From Cheiracanthium punctorium (Eukaryota; Arthropoda; Arachnida; Araneae; Cheiracanthiidae): DNA of 64,000 nucleotides. Of the stretch, positions 43,862-53,120 are shown one piece after another; the stretch's first letter is position 1; each line of letters opens with the position of its first letter. Below the pieces are notes generated by a model. The model did not search any database, was not told the DNA's origin, and worked only from the letters and a program-made list of their open reading frames with translations. A program made the position numbers and the translations under genes. The DNA is taken from contig JAWZYV010001829.1 of assembly GCA_038373885.1 (NCBI GenBank), positions 682,001 to 746,000 of the forward strand, written 5' to 3'.

Positions 43862-44535
43862 TTATATAAAAGAAGGTACTTTGAAGACTGATTTGCTGGT
43901 GAAATTAGGCATGGATGGTCTGGACAGCACAGTGGTTCTTATAAACCCGTCTCGGGATTCAGCTCCACGAACTTTTCCTGAGGCTTCCGTGACGAGTTCT
44001 ACACACCGCACTACAGCCTGCGTGTGAACTTGGAATTGCTTGATGTTCCAGTCAGGGATTGAGTCACTGTCGATGTGCGATTTGATCTTCTTGTCAGTGA
44101 TTTCTGCCAACAATGGGGGAGAAGATAATTCAAAATCCATCCACTTGATCATTTCTAAGTATTCTTGCGCATTGAAGTTTATTTTTGGTGGCGTGAATGT
44201 TCTTACTATTTTCCTTCTAGCATCTATCTGCCATGGCTTCAAAATTCTTCCAAGTCCGAGCTCTCATGTGTTTCTTGTCATCTTGAGTCATGGCTAACAA
44301 TAAGGGTTCTGGGGCGGAAAAAAAAAAAAACATTCAGTGCGATCACAGGGTCGAGAACATCAAGCAAAGGTTTTGGCAAATACCTGGTACATTGTATTGC
44401 TTGGAAAACAAGTTTCGGGCCGTCTATAAAGTGTTTACTTGTTTTGATAGTAAACCATATTGGCATGTATGATTTCAATATAAACAAAACTAGTTCTTGC
44501 AGTTCAGGTGAAGGGCTTTCTTCACTTATGTACAA
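43862..44535 (-). pseudogene. Unassigned transposon-encoded protein, C-terminal relic
   Basis: Two minus-strand frames follow each other: 44535-44278 ('MPIWFTIKTSKHFIDGP', 'RYLPKPLLDVLDPVIALN') and 44242-43862 ('RTFTPPKINFNAQEYLEMI', 'HTQAVVRCVELVTEAS', 'RDGFIRTTVLSR'). A frameshift plus an A-run near 44320 separate them. The HTQAV..CV.LVTEAS and RDGFI pattern looks like a protein I associate with repeats in arthropod and cnidarian genomes, but I cannot name its family. It lies entirely inside the foldback element, so it is probably the remnant of its own transposase or passenger gene. Confidence 0.5.
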
Positions 44536-45596
44536 TCTGATTCTTCAAATCAGTCTTCAAAGTACCTTCTTTTATATAAAAGCAAGTTTATTGTTAAAAA
44601 CTATACTGTAATATTTGAGCTTTTTAAATATAGAGCAAGTCGAAAAGTACCATGCCCGTTGTTACTGTCATCACCCACCGTGTCATGTCTATCTTCTTTC
44701 AGGTACTTTTTCTGTATAGCATTGGGGTCATTGCGCGACCGGAAGTTGTTAATTTGTTTACACCATAATAAAACATTATGTTCTTATATTCAAAAATAAA
44801 AATACTGTAACTATTACGTTAAAAAACAGATATTAAGCATTGAAAAAAACTCGTAAAAATGTGAAATTTTTAATATTTTTGGCAAATTTTAGGCCCTATG
44901 CGCGACCGGAAGATATCTACTGATCTAAAAAAATTAAAACGCAATATTTTTAGGCTCTGTTTGAAAATTTCAAAATATTACATTACGAAAACATCTAATT
45001 CAAAAATTAAGAAAATAATCGCAAAAAATGAAGTTTTTTTCATATCTTGTCAAACTTTAGGGCCTATGCGCGAAGGGAAGATGTGAACAGACCTAAACAA
45101 AATTAAAACACAATGTTTTTAGGCTCTATTAGAAGAAATTACAAACTATTACATTACAAAAACCTCTAATAATTTTTTTTTTTTTTTTAATCGCAAAAAT
45201 CAAGATTTTTCATATTTTGTCAAAATTTAGGGCCTATGCGCGAACGGAAGATGTCAACCGATTTTGATATTTTTTTTTTCCTTTTCTTGGTCTATGTAAT
45301 TCGCAACTTTTCCGCGCTATTACAACATCAAAATAAAAAAAATGAGATTTTTCGGCCCACCCTAATATGTACGAGCAATGTCCATCGAGATATGAAACAT
45401 AGCGTTTAGTGACCTAAACCACTTTGCACATATGGTCATTTATATATCATTAGGGGCCATATATAAAATGAAGTACAGAAAAAAGGCCAATTTCATTTCG
45501 AAAATTATTCGTATATTAATGAACTAAGTAAAATAGCAAAATTGCATTTTATCCCTTTGAGTTCCATTCCTCCTGTAATACTGAAAAAAGGCCATA

Positions 45597-45674
45597 CCCT
45601 ACTAGCAATTTTGCTCGGGCCATCATCGGCTGGCTACGTGGCCGATGGTAACCCGAGCATAATTGCTAGTAGGG
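45597..45674. mobile_element. 78-bp hairpin, possible minimal MITE
   Basis: The left arm 'ccctactagcaattttgctc' continuing 'gggccatcatcggc' is inverted on the right ('gccgatggtaacccgagc', 'ataattgctagtaggg') with a 10-base loop, TGGCTACGTG. TA stands at both borders (45595-45596, 45675-45676), as for Tc1/mariner-type targets, though TA also extends the palindrome. Only two or three mismatches break the 35-bp arms. Confidence 0.7.
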
Positions 45675-45721
45675 TAAGCAGTTTCAGTCAAGTATCCGTC
45701 TGTGTACCCCAGGCAGCACAT

Positions 45722-45812
45722 AAGCTTAAATCAAGCTTGACATTTCTTTGAATTTGACGTATTAATACAAGCTTGACAGTTCAATTAATTTTAAGCTTGC
45801 AACAAGCTTGGA
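45722..45812. repeat. Cluster of five AAGCTT(G) motifs
   Basis: AAGCTT occurs five times within about 90 bp (near 45722, 45733, 45769, 45793 and 45805), four of them as AAGCTTG. Possibly the end of a small repeat family, or the hAT-type element at 45814 may have landed in it. Confidence 0.5.
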
Positions 45813-46299
45813 GTAGAGGTCTGCGCCGCCGCGCCACGCCGCCGCCGCCGGGCATTTGTACCACGCCGCCGCCGACGAGGTCTAGGCCGGCGCGCCGACA
45901 AAGAACGCCGATTGTATGCCGCAGCGTACAATATCGGCTTCAGAATTTTAAAAAAATTGTACCTAAACTTTCAACTGCTTATTTTTTTCCGGATACTTAA
46001 CCTTTTACTGGCCAATGTTTCCAATTAAGAACACCAAAAATTAAAAAATTAAATTTTATCAATATTGACTTGACAAAAATAACAGATAAAGTTAAAAGAT
46101 GACTTGATTGTTTGAAATGCAAGTTGCATTTCTATCATTAGTGTGAAACAAAAAAAAAAATCATAAATATAACCATTTTCATAAATTTTTACAGAGTTAT
46201 CTTGAACCGCCCCTCCCCCTTTTCAAACTTAATTTATATCTTTATTAAAATTTAAAAAATAAATCTTTAATTAATTCTTAATATTTCATGTATTATTCA

Positions 46300-46852
46300 A
46301 GCCGTTGGACCCCAACCGCCGAGCCACGGACCGGCCCCGGTCCTCGTATCAAATAGTACCGGACCGTCAAGGAACATTAAATTCTTCGGATTATTTTTAC
46401 TTTGGTTTATTTCTCTCGTGTTTTTGCGACTTTGTCGTGTTTGTGCTGATTTATACCTTTGTAACAGAAAACATATTCTAATTCTTTTAACATTTCTCTT
46501 TAATGTTTGTTGTTTCTTTTGTTGTTTCTTTAAGATTTCAAGATCATGAATTAAAATTGCAGTCATAAAATACAGAATAAATGTCCTTTCCTTAAAACTA
46601 TTCCAAACACCTCTGCCGGTTGAAATGCTGCATCACTTTCTATTATTATTATTATTATTATTATTTTGTGTGTAACTGTATTTTATTTTGGAGGCATGTT
46701 TAAATACAATTAAATTAAAGTTATTAAATCAAACCAATCTAAATTAGAAACATTCAACGCTCCCCCCCCCCACCCCGCTCTCCTCAGCGTTCCGTGGTAA
46801 AATTATCAAACGTTGTCCGGTCCGTGGCAATAAAAAGGTTGGAGAACACATA
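46300..46852. mobile_element. hAT-like element with CCACGGACCGG sub-termini (about 550 bp)
   Basis: The left side reads GGACCCCAACCGCCGAGCC then ACGGACCGG. The right side inverted reads GTTCTCCAACCTTTTTATTG then CCACGGACCGG. This is the pattern of hAT elements with 'CAGTGGTTCCCAACC' ends and GCGGACCGG blocks. Terminal bases have decayed and no target duplication is convincing. The 89-codon minus-strand frame 46297-46566 includes the GC-rich end and shows no transposase motif. Confidence 0.55.
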
Positions 46853-46875
46853 TTTCAGCTACCGATCACTATATA

Positions 46876-47751
46876 GCTTCCAACCGTTCCGTTTTCAGCG
46901 GAACATTTTCCACCACTATTTTTGAACAATTTTATTTTGAATTAAAAATTTGGACTGATTTCAAAATTAAATTACCAAGGAAAAATTAGTGGTGAGCACG
47001 GGTCGAAATTTACTATTGCTCGCTTGCCCGGGATTATCAGATTTTTAAATGGGCGGGTAAAACAAAAAAATCAGTCGCCTGTCGGGCAACCAAGAAAAAC
47101 AACTATTCCCATTTTTATACCTTAGCTCAGCGTTTCTCAACTTGTGGGGCGCGCCCCCCAAACGCGGCGAAGAGCATTTGCAGGTGGGCGGGGGCGAGAA
47201 AGAGCAAGTAGTGATGAATGTTTTTAAAAAATCATCTTATTTACTCTCATTTTTACTGAAAAAAATATCCATTTTCGCTTAAAATGTTCATTCAAACTTT
47301 ACTGATAGCATTATTTTGTAGAAAATTGGACTCAATGTTCATTGTTAAAGATTAAAAAACTGAATGTATGCTGAAAAATGTGATGGGGGGGGGGTGCCAC
47401 CGTAAGTTAGCCTTTGTTGAGGGGCGCGACGTTAAAAGGTTCAGAACCGCTGCCTTAGCTTGAAAATGCAGTTTCCTATTCCTATTTTAATTCTGAACTT
47501 CTTTCTATTTCTAGTTTCATTTCGGAATAGTAATGGCAATTTTATGAATAAACATTTGTCAGCTTATTTTCATTATAACGGCTGCATGTTCTTAAAAAAA
47601 TTTGTGTAGGGAAAATTTTATGGGCAAGAAACTTCATTTGCGGAAAACAAAATAATTTCAGTGATTGCCCAATGGACAACCGAAAAAAATCACCAGATTC
47701 TACCTCTGGTGGTGGGAAATGTTCCGATAAAAACGGAACGGTTGGCAGCTA
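46876..47751. mobile_element. TIR element of the TAGCTGCCAAC family with nested hAT
   Basis: The left end 'agcttccaaccgttccgttt' with 'ggaacattttccaccac' is inverted on the right ('ggtggtgggaaatgttcc', 'aaaacggaacggttggcagc'). CTATAT lies just outside both ends, allowing for a three-base loss on the left, in line with a ~6-bp duplication for the family. The interior holds the hAT element at 47128-47452 and a 'cgcccg'-type block at 47030-47090. Confidence 0.6.
47128..47452. mobile_element. Small hAT element (325 bp)
   Basis: Ends CAGCGTTTCTCAACTTG and, inverted, CAGCGGTTCTGAACCTTTT, the common 'CAGYGGTTCTCAACC' hAT terminus. The exact 8-mer CCTTAGCT flanks it at 47120-47127 and 47453-47460. 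'ggggcgcgcccccc' and 'ggggcgcgac' blocks flank an AT-rich interior without coding capacity. It lies inside the element 46876-47751 and is therefore younger. Confidence 0.92.
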
Positions 47752-48214
47752 TGCTATATTCCGTTTTTGGAACCAATGTAAAAGTTTGTCAGAAGTCATT
47801 AGTCAGGATGTCGCGGAAATGACCAATGCTCACAATTGCGAACACAGGGAAAATTGTATACAATTTTTCCCCGTTTAAATGACTAATATCCTTTAATTAA
47901 CGCATTAGAAGGCAAAATATGCAGAAAGCGAATTCAAAATATGGCTGGGTCTGAATTCGGTCTGTAAAAGGTTAACTCTAGTAACTTGTAAAAATACCAT
48001 TTGAATATTTTGGTCAATAGCGAATGGTATATGAGAAGGTTGTGGAGAGAAAAAAAAAACCGCGTAAAAGCAAATGTATCAATTGTACACTGACACCTAA
48101 ATGTATCGTGAATGTGCAATATGAACAATATAAACTTATCCGATTTTGATAAATATATTGTTTCAGTTTTTCAGTAGAAATGTTTTAAAAGTGCACTGAA
48201 ACTGCAGGCTTATA

Positions 48215-48450
48215 CTCTGGAGCCGCACCACTGGCCGAGAGCATAGTTCTCAGAACCGGAGGACGGAAGGGGCCTGGTTCAAACCCAGGTCGCGTCCGTC
48301 GACCTAACCGTTCGGAGTTTTCCGTCGTTTCCTCCGAAATGCTTGTTAGGGCACCTTAGAAAGACCAGCACGTAGAGCACTCCACACCTCGGCCTATAGA
48401 GCCCACATGTAGCTAATTGGCCGTAATCCCACAACAACAGAATATCATAC
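48215..48450 (+). mobile_element. tRNA-derived SINE copy
   Basis: A-box-like 'ctggccgagagcatag' and B-box GGTTCAAACCC at about 48279, a good RNA polymerase III match. 'gacctaaccgttcggagttt', 'cctccgaaatgcttgttagg' and 'caccttagaaagaccag' then run parallel to the copy at 52315. The tail differs ('cggcctatagagcccacatg'). It lies inside the 45.8-48.6 kb nest. Confidence 0.65.
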
Positions 48451-48734
48451 TCAAGACTAGTTTTAATCTTTAAAAAAAATCTTTTAACGTCAATTTATAC
48501 ATAGGTGTGTGTGTGTTTGCACGCATACGCCCATTTTCATTATGCTCTTTCTCAAAAAAAATTCCACGCCGCGGCGCGCCGCCGCCACCGGGCTTCTGAG
48601 GTCGTTACCCCGCCGCAGCGAATTTCCGTGCGGCGCAGACCTCTACTTGCACATATATGTTCTTAGGCTGTCTACGTGCAATCTTAATTAAGGTGTTTTT
48701 CGAAAAAGTCGTCTGATTCGGTACATAAATACAA

Positions 48735-49060
48735 ACTAACGAATTACGTCAAGCCCTTCAGAACTTTTAGAATACCTCTTTGCAAGCTGTACTATAAGTC
48801 GTAAGAAATGATAAACCTGTATCAGATACGAAACTTTCAGAAAAAGTTCTTAAAAACAGAAAATTTAGCAGCATGAGTCACGTTTAGAAAATTTTTGCAG
48901 TACAACTCCATGCTGAAGAATTTTTTCAGAAAGTTTCATGAAAAACACTGTTGCTTCATTTATTAAGCTGTGTTGTGCAGATTATGAAGAATCATCCTGA
49001 TTTTTCTTTCTCGTTCCAGGTGCAAATAATTTATTTTCATTTGCGCGTAAAGTATCCGTG
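48735..49060 (+). repeat. ~330-bp dispersed repeat, copy 2
   Basis: Colinear with 35985-36310. Shared landmarks are 'caagcccttcagaactttt', 'gataaacctgtatcagat', 'gaaactttcagaaaaagttc', 'atcatcctgatttttctt' and 'tttattttcatttgcgc'. Class unknown. The 110-codon minus frame at 48982-49314 overlaps its end and has no motif I recognise. Confidence 0.55.
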
Positions 49061-49797
49061 AGGGAGATTTCATTATTTTTTTCCGAACAGCACCCTTGGC
49101 TATATTTTGAGCATGAATCTATATTAATTTTGAGCTTTTTTTCACACGTATGTTGCAATAAATATAAAAATTTTGCTTTGTGAGGTTTTAATGATGTTCT
49201 AAAGTTCAGTTTCTTCTCTACGATAACCAAATTGTGCATAAAAAGAAAATTTGAATTTTGAATGCCTTTTAAGAATGCCTTATGCATGAAAATGTGAAAT
49301 ATTGGAATAAACAAGATTTAAACAAATCCACTCTAGGATGAGTTACAAGTAATCGTCACCAAACTACTTAATTTCGCCTACTGTGCACTTTTAAGAATCT
49401 TGCATACTTTCGTATTACACAATTTCATGCATAACATTCTTATCAATACAACCAGTGAGTAAAATGCATCAGTTAGAAGCAGCACGGACTATATAAGAGA
49501 GAGCGGTTTAGGGTGGTCTGGACCCCCCCCCCCCTACTCAACGCTAAAATGCTAATTCTGGCCTAATGTCTATGGATAAGCTCTATATTTTAAATGGATA
49601 ATAACAAATTACTATAAAGATTAAAATTTTGCAATGTAGCTGAATTTTTTTACGAAGTTATTTATAGTAAAATTTTCCGCAAACCAAATTTTACAGTAAG
49701 AATGGACTCCCTATAACTGGAAGCCACCCATATGAAAACTATAGCCATGTCCGTAAGAATCAGCATTATTACATCTTGTGTTGCTTTGTGTGTGTAA
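49061..49797. other. No gene seen
   Basis: AT-rich, with a C-run at 49524-49534. No coding or RNA signal. Confidence 0.5.
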
Positions 49798-49805
49798 TGA
49801 TTAGC

Positions 49806-50057
49806 CATGGGCGCCCAGTAAAGCTTTTTACGGGGTGGGGCCGAACTTCATAAAAAATTTTAAGGGAGAGGGGGGAGGGGAGCTTAAAAAAATTCAAGGG
49901 GGTTCAAATTTCAGATTTGCAACAATTTGAATCCCGATTTTGGTTTGCGATACAGTTTTGTTTACATCATAACACAATATACGCTAACTCTAGAAGGGGG
50001 TGGGCAAATTACCTACCTTGACAATCCCCCCCCTTCCCCCCCTTATCGGCCACCATG
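49806..50057. mobile_element. Small hAT element (252 bp)
   Basis: Left end CATGGGCGCCCAGTAAAG, right end inverted CATGGTGGCCGATAAGG. Flanking 8-mers TGATTAGC (49798-49805) and CCATCAGC (50058-50065) share five bases. G-rich left and C-rich right sub-termini. Related to the element at 55087. Non-coding. Confidence 0.6.
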
Positions 50058-50065
50058 CCATCAGC

Positions 50066-51000
50066 ACGTAAAAAATATTTCTTAAAAATTCAACATAAAA
50101 GCCACGCCCACATCCACTAAAAAATTAACAAAAACGCTTAGCTCTTATAGGATTAAAATTACGTTTGCGGTCATATTTACCTAAGTAAGTCTTAATCCTT
50201 AGGATGCGCGCTATCCTCCCAAAAATTTTGTGCAGACCCTTCCCAGACAACCTATATGTTAAAAATTTGCAAGCTGTCATGAAATACTGTGCCAAACTTA
50301 CCGCCATTTTCCTTTTGAAACATCTCGTTATTCTCCACATCGGCTAGTTTAAATGCATGTAAGCCGTTCATTAAACGAAATCATCAAGCATAATATATCA
50401 CTGTCAGGTCCCGACTCCTACCACTACTAACGTGTAATTAGGGAACAATACTCTGCAACATTCTATCTCTTTTTCTTTCCCCGAGAGTTATGCCACATGA
50501 ATTATTCCACTCATTCGTTTCGCATTAAATCATTAGAGATGTCATTTTGCAGTCACGGTCAAGGCTGCACTTGTTTCATGGCCACCGGTCGATTCCTAGA
50601 ACCGACAACTCGCGCAATGACCACTGATATAAGCGTTACAGAAAAGAAGAAAGTTAATGCAAGTCAAACGCCTTGATTATAACACATTTTCATTTATGCA
50701 TTGTTTTTGTTAGACCGCATGGGAGAAAACGCAGTTGTCAGCGACACCTGATCCACAAAGCAAAGCCTTTAATGCAGAGAGTTAAACTTCTTAAATGACA
50801 ATACCTTTGGAGGGAGGGGTTGCCAGCCTGCTGCTAGGTCTCTCATCTGAGGCCCTACCACGATGTTATCAGTGTGTCAATGATGGACTGTTCTTCCTCA
50901 CGATACTCAAATTTTTCTGATAAATAATCGCGAACCTGAATTCGGCCAACGGTTCCTACATCTAGCAAGCGTAACTTCTCTGTCACCATACTTTGATGTT
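50066..51000. other. No gene seen
   Basis: Slightly less AT-rich than the average but without recognisable frames. The 71-codon minus frame at 50125-50340 shows no motif. Confidence 0.5.
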
Positions 51001-51273
51001 TAAATATTAAAATTAAAATACCTTTATCATATAAAATTATTCATTATGATATATTTCCTTATTATCTAATTAGTCATGGTTAAAAAACTGCCATTTGTCC
51101 TAAAATTATGTTTTTTTTATCTAAATTATTAAAATTTTGCTTTTTATTGGTAAATTCACCAGAAATTTTTTATAGTTTTATGTTGTGTAAATAAAATTTT
51201 AAATGTAGGCTTAACGATGACTTCAAAGCGCCCTAACAAAAGGTATAAGGCTTTTTATATCTAGGAGGCGTTG
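51001..51273. mobile_element. Truncated copy of family CAA (right part)
   Basis: Matches the CAA copy at 25692 from 'attaaaatacct(g/t)t' through 'ttccttat(c)at' and 'actgccatttgtc' to the terminus 'tatctaggaggcgttg'. The left inverted end is missing, so no duplication can be scored. Confidence 0.7.
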
Positions 51274-52314
51274 ATTCGACACGGCCACCGTTAGTTGCAT
51301 CTAAAGAAAGTGATAATTATACCCCTTAAGGAGGGAACCATCGGAACTGGATGCGATCAACCTATCAAAACGCACTAGCCATTACACTCTTCTTTACCGA
51401 AGGCATGGATGTCTGGACCGCAACCACCACGAGATGGAGTCCATCGATCCAAGACGGAATGTGTTTTTTGACAGCTACTGGACTTGTGATTCTCTCTGAG
51501 AAGGAAAGGGGGTCTTTCGTGGAAATGCTTAACTTAAGGCTGTTCTACTTAAAAATCATGCAACTTTTGAAGAGCTTTTTAAAAAATTAATTGCGATGGA
51601 GACGCGGAAAAATTTAGAATGCCTATTTACGAGTTGCACTGTGAACTGACACTAACAACAAACCTGTAGCAGTTTCAGAACTGTGAAGAAAAAATGCTAA
51701 ACATATGGAATTTCGCGATAATTCCAAAAATGGGTAATTCCTCGGCCCATTTTGAAGACAATTTTTGTGACAATTTTGTTATTTTTTTGAAGAATTTTTT
51801 CTGAAAGTTTGCATGAGACATACTGCTTTACTGTTAGTGTCAGTCCATAGTGCATCGGGTGATGTAACATCATTAATTTTTTTGAGTTGTTTAGAATCAT
51901 TGATTTGTTCGTAAAGCTGTTCATAAATACTGTGATGACGATAGCTTTTCAGGTGAACTCCCTCAATGCTTCATAATGCGCACAATAAAACCCACACGCT
52001 GTTTTGGATTTTAACATTTCAGAAAGAGCTTCTCATGAGTATTTACCCTGTCCGAGAAAAACAGCGTAATTTCAGATGGTAATAGTGATATCGGAACGGT
52101 TCCAAAAGCTCCGTTGTAGCACATTAAGATGCTCTTTCGGAATGTGACGTCATGAGTGGGTAAAGGTTGATTTATCCACTACTGTATGCTTTCCGATAAC
52201 ATCGTGGCAGGAGCCTAGAATCGGTTCAAAATTAGGATATTGAGTCACTGGTAGAAATGTTGACCTGCCTATTCGTCACTTCCATTGTGAAGTGATCAGC
52301 ATCTCTGGCCCTCT
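51274..52314. other. No gene; weak third copy of the 330-bp repeat
   Basis: At 51530-51830 'aaacctgtagcagtttcaga', 'gaagaattttttctgaaagt' and 'ttgcatgagacatactgctt' recall 48735-49060. The 79-codon plus frame at 51351-51590 has no motif I recognise. Confidence 0.4.
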
Positions 52315-52716
52315 TAGAGCCTCACCATGGCACAGTGGTTATGCCACTGAAAATGGTAGACGGCCGAGGTGTGATGATCCCAGGTTCGGGTCCCATCGCG
52401 CGGCTGTCGATCTAACGATCTGGAGTTTTGGTAGTTTTTCTCCAGATGTAACGTGAATACGCGTTAGAACCCCTTAGAAAGTCCTCTTACCAAGGCACCC
52501 CTCATCCTAGGGAGATACCCCGCGTGTAGGTTTGCCTTAAAACACAAACTGGGCCTCTTAGTGATCAAGCCTACAGTCGGCAAAAGACCTAGCCATATGT
52601 CAGGGAAAACAGACTGCAACTGACCGCCCTCTAGGTGCTCCCATAATAAAATGGCCAGTCGTAATTCGGGCCTTATTAGTGGCGAATGCTTGATAAGCAA
52701 GTGCCCGCCCATTGAA
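52315..52716 (+). mobile_element. tRNA-derived SINE, longest copy (about 400 bp)
   Basis: The A-box 'tggcacagtggttatgcc' and B-box GGTTCGGGTCCC (about 52384) define a tRNA-like head. Next come 'ggagttttggtagtttttct', 'cagatgtaacgtgaatacgc' and 'agaaccccttagaaagtcc'. The tail 'aggtgctcccataataaaat', 'ggccttattagtggcgaatg', 'gcccgcccattgaaaaa' matches the copy at 22609. This copy best shows the family layout of head, body and tail. SINEs depend on a LINE partner; none is identifiable from the tail. Confidence 0.75.
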
Positions 52717-52861
52717 AAAAGTAATAATTTCCGAAGAAAATTTGATGTTTGAGTAAACGCACCAGGAAATTCACTTCTGGTTTATCTTTGATAAAATTAC
52801 TTCTTAGCTTTCTGATCGTTTAGAATTTGGGTTAAGCAGAATGTCTGGAAATAAGCGCATT

Positions 52862-52984
52862 GCGCAGAATTATTTTTAAATAGCTTTATTTTGTGAAAAT
52901 GAAACCTTTAACTACAAGCCTAATGATGACGTCAAATCTTGGTGACGTAGAAGTTGTTAGGCTTTCTTTATCTAGGAGGTGTTG
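52862..52984. mobile_element. Short truncated copy of family CAA
   Basis: Contains 'aattatttttaaatagcttt', 'gcctaatgatgacgtcaaat' and 'cttggtgacgtagaagttgt', ending 'ttatctaggaggtgttg'. Only the terminal ~120 bp of one end remain. Very similar to the right end of the 25692 copy. Confidence 0.75.
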
Positions 52985-53120
52985 ATACTAGGCATTGAGA
53001 TGTACTACTCGAACTGAAATGATGACGTTCAATAGAGAGCGTAAGAGGATTTCGAGTGGTGCAGAAAGCAAGTAAATTTCACTAGTGCAATTTTTAGTTT
53101 TCGTTCTATACTGAGAACAT

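Larger units (their letters stand above)
43085..45364. mobile_element. Foldback-type TIR element with 0.8-kb arms (2280 bp)
   Basis: The terminus TAGGGTGGGCCGAAAAATCT is exactly inverted at the right end, and the 8-mer ATATGTAC flanks both sides exactly (43077-43084, 45365-45372). The arms 43085-43895 and 44546-45364 are near-identical reverse complements. Each arm is itself made of tandem ~169-bp units. The 650-bp centre holds a broken minus-strand coding relic. Eight-base duplications fit hAT; the arm structure is that of foldback elements. The exact duplication and close arms imply a recent insertion or ongoing homogenisation. Confidence 0.9.
45814..48645. mobile_element. GC-rich-ended hAT-like element carrying a nest of insertions (2832 bp)
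   Basis: Left end TAGAGGTCTGCGCCGCC and right end, inverted, TAGAGGTCTGCGCCGCAC share 16 bp, followed on both sides by CGCCGC-rich arrays in an AT-rich neighbourhood. TAGAG-type ends with GC-rich sub-terminal arrays recall the element at 30800. Flanking 8-mers (gcttggag and cttgcaca) do not match, so the borders rest on the TIRs alone. Inside lie at least two other TIR elements, one with a further hAT nested in it, and a SINE. No transposase of its own is recognisable. Confidence 0.6.
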
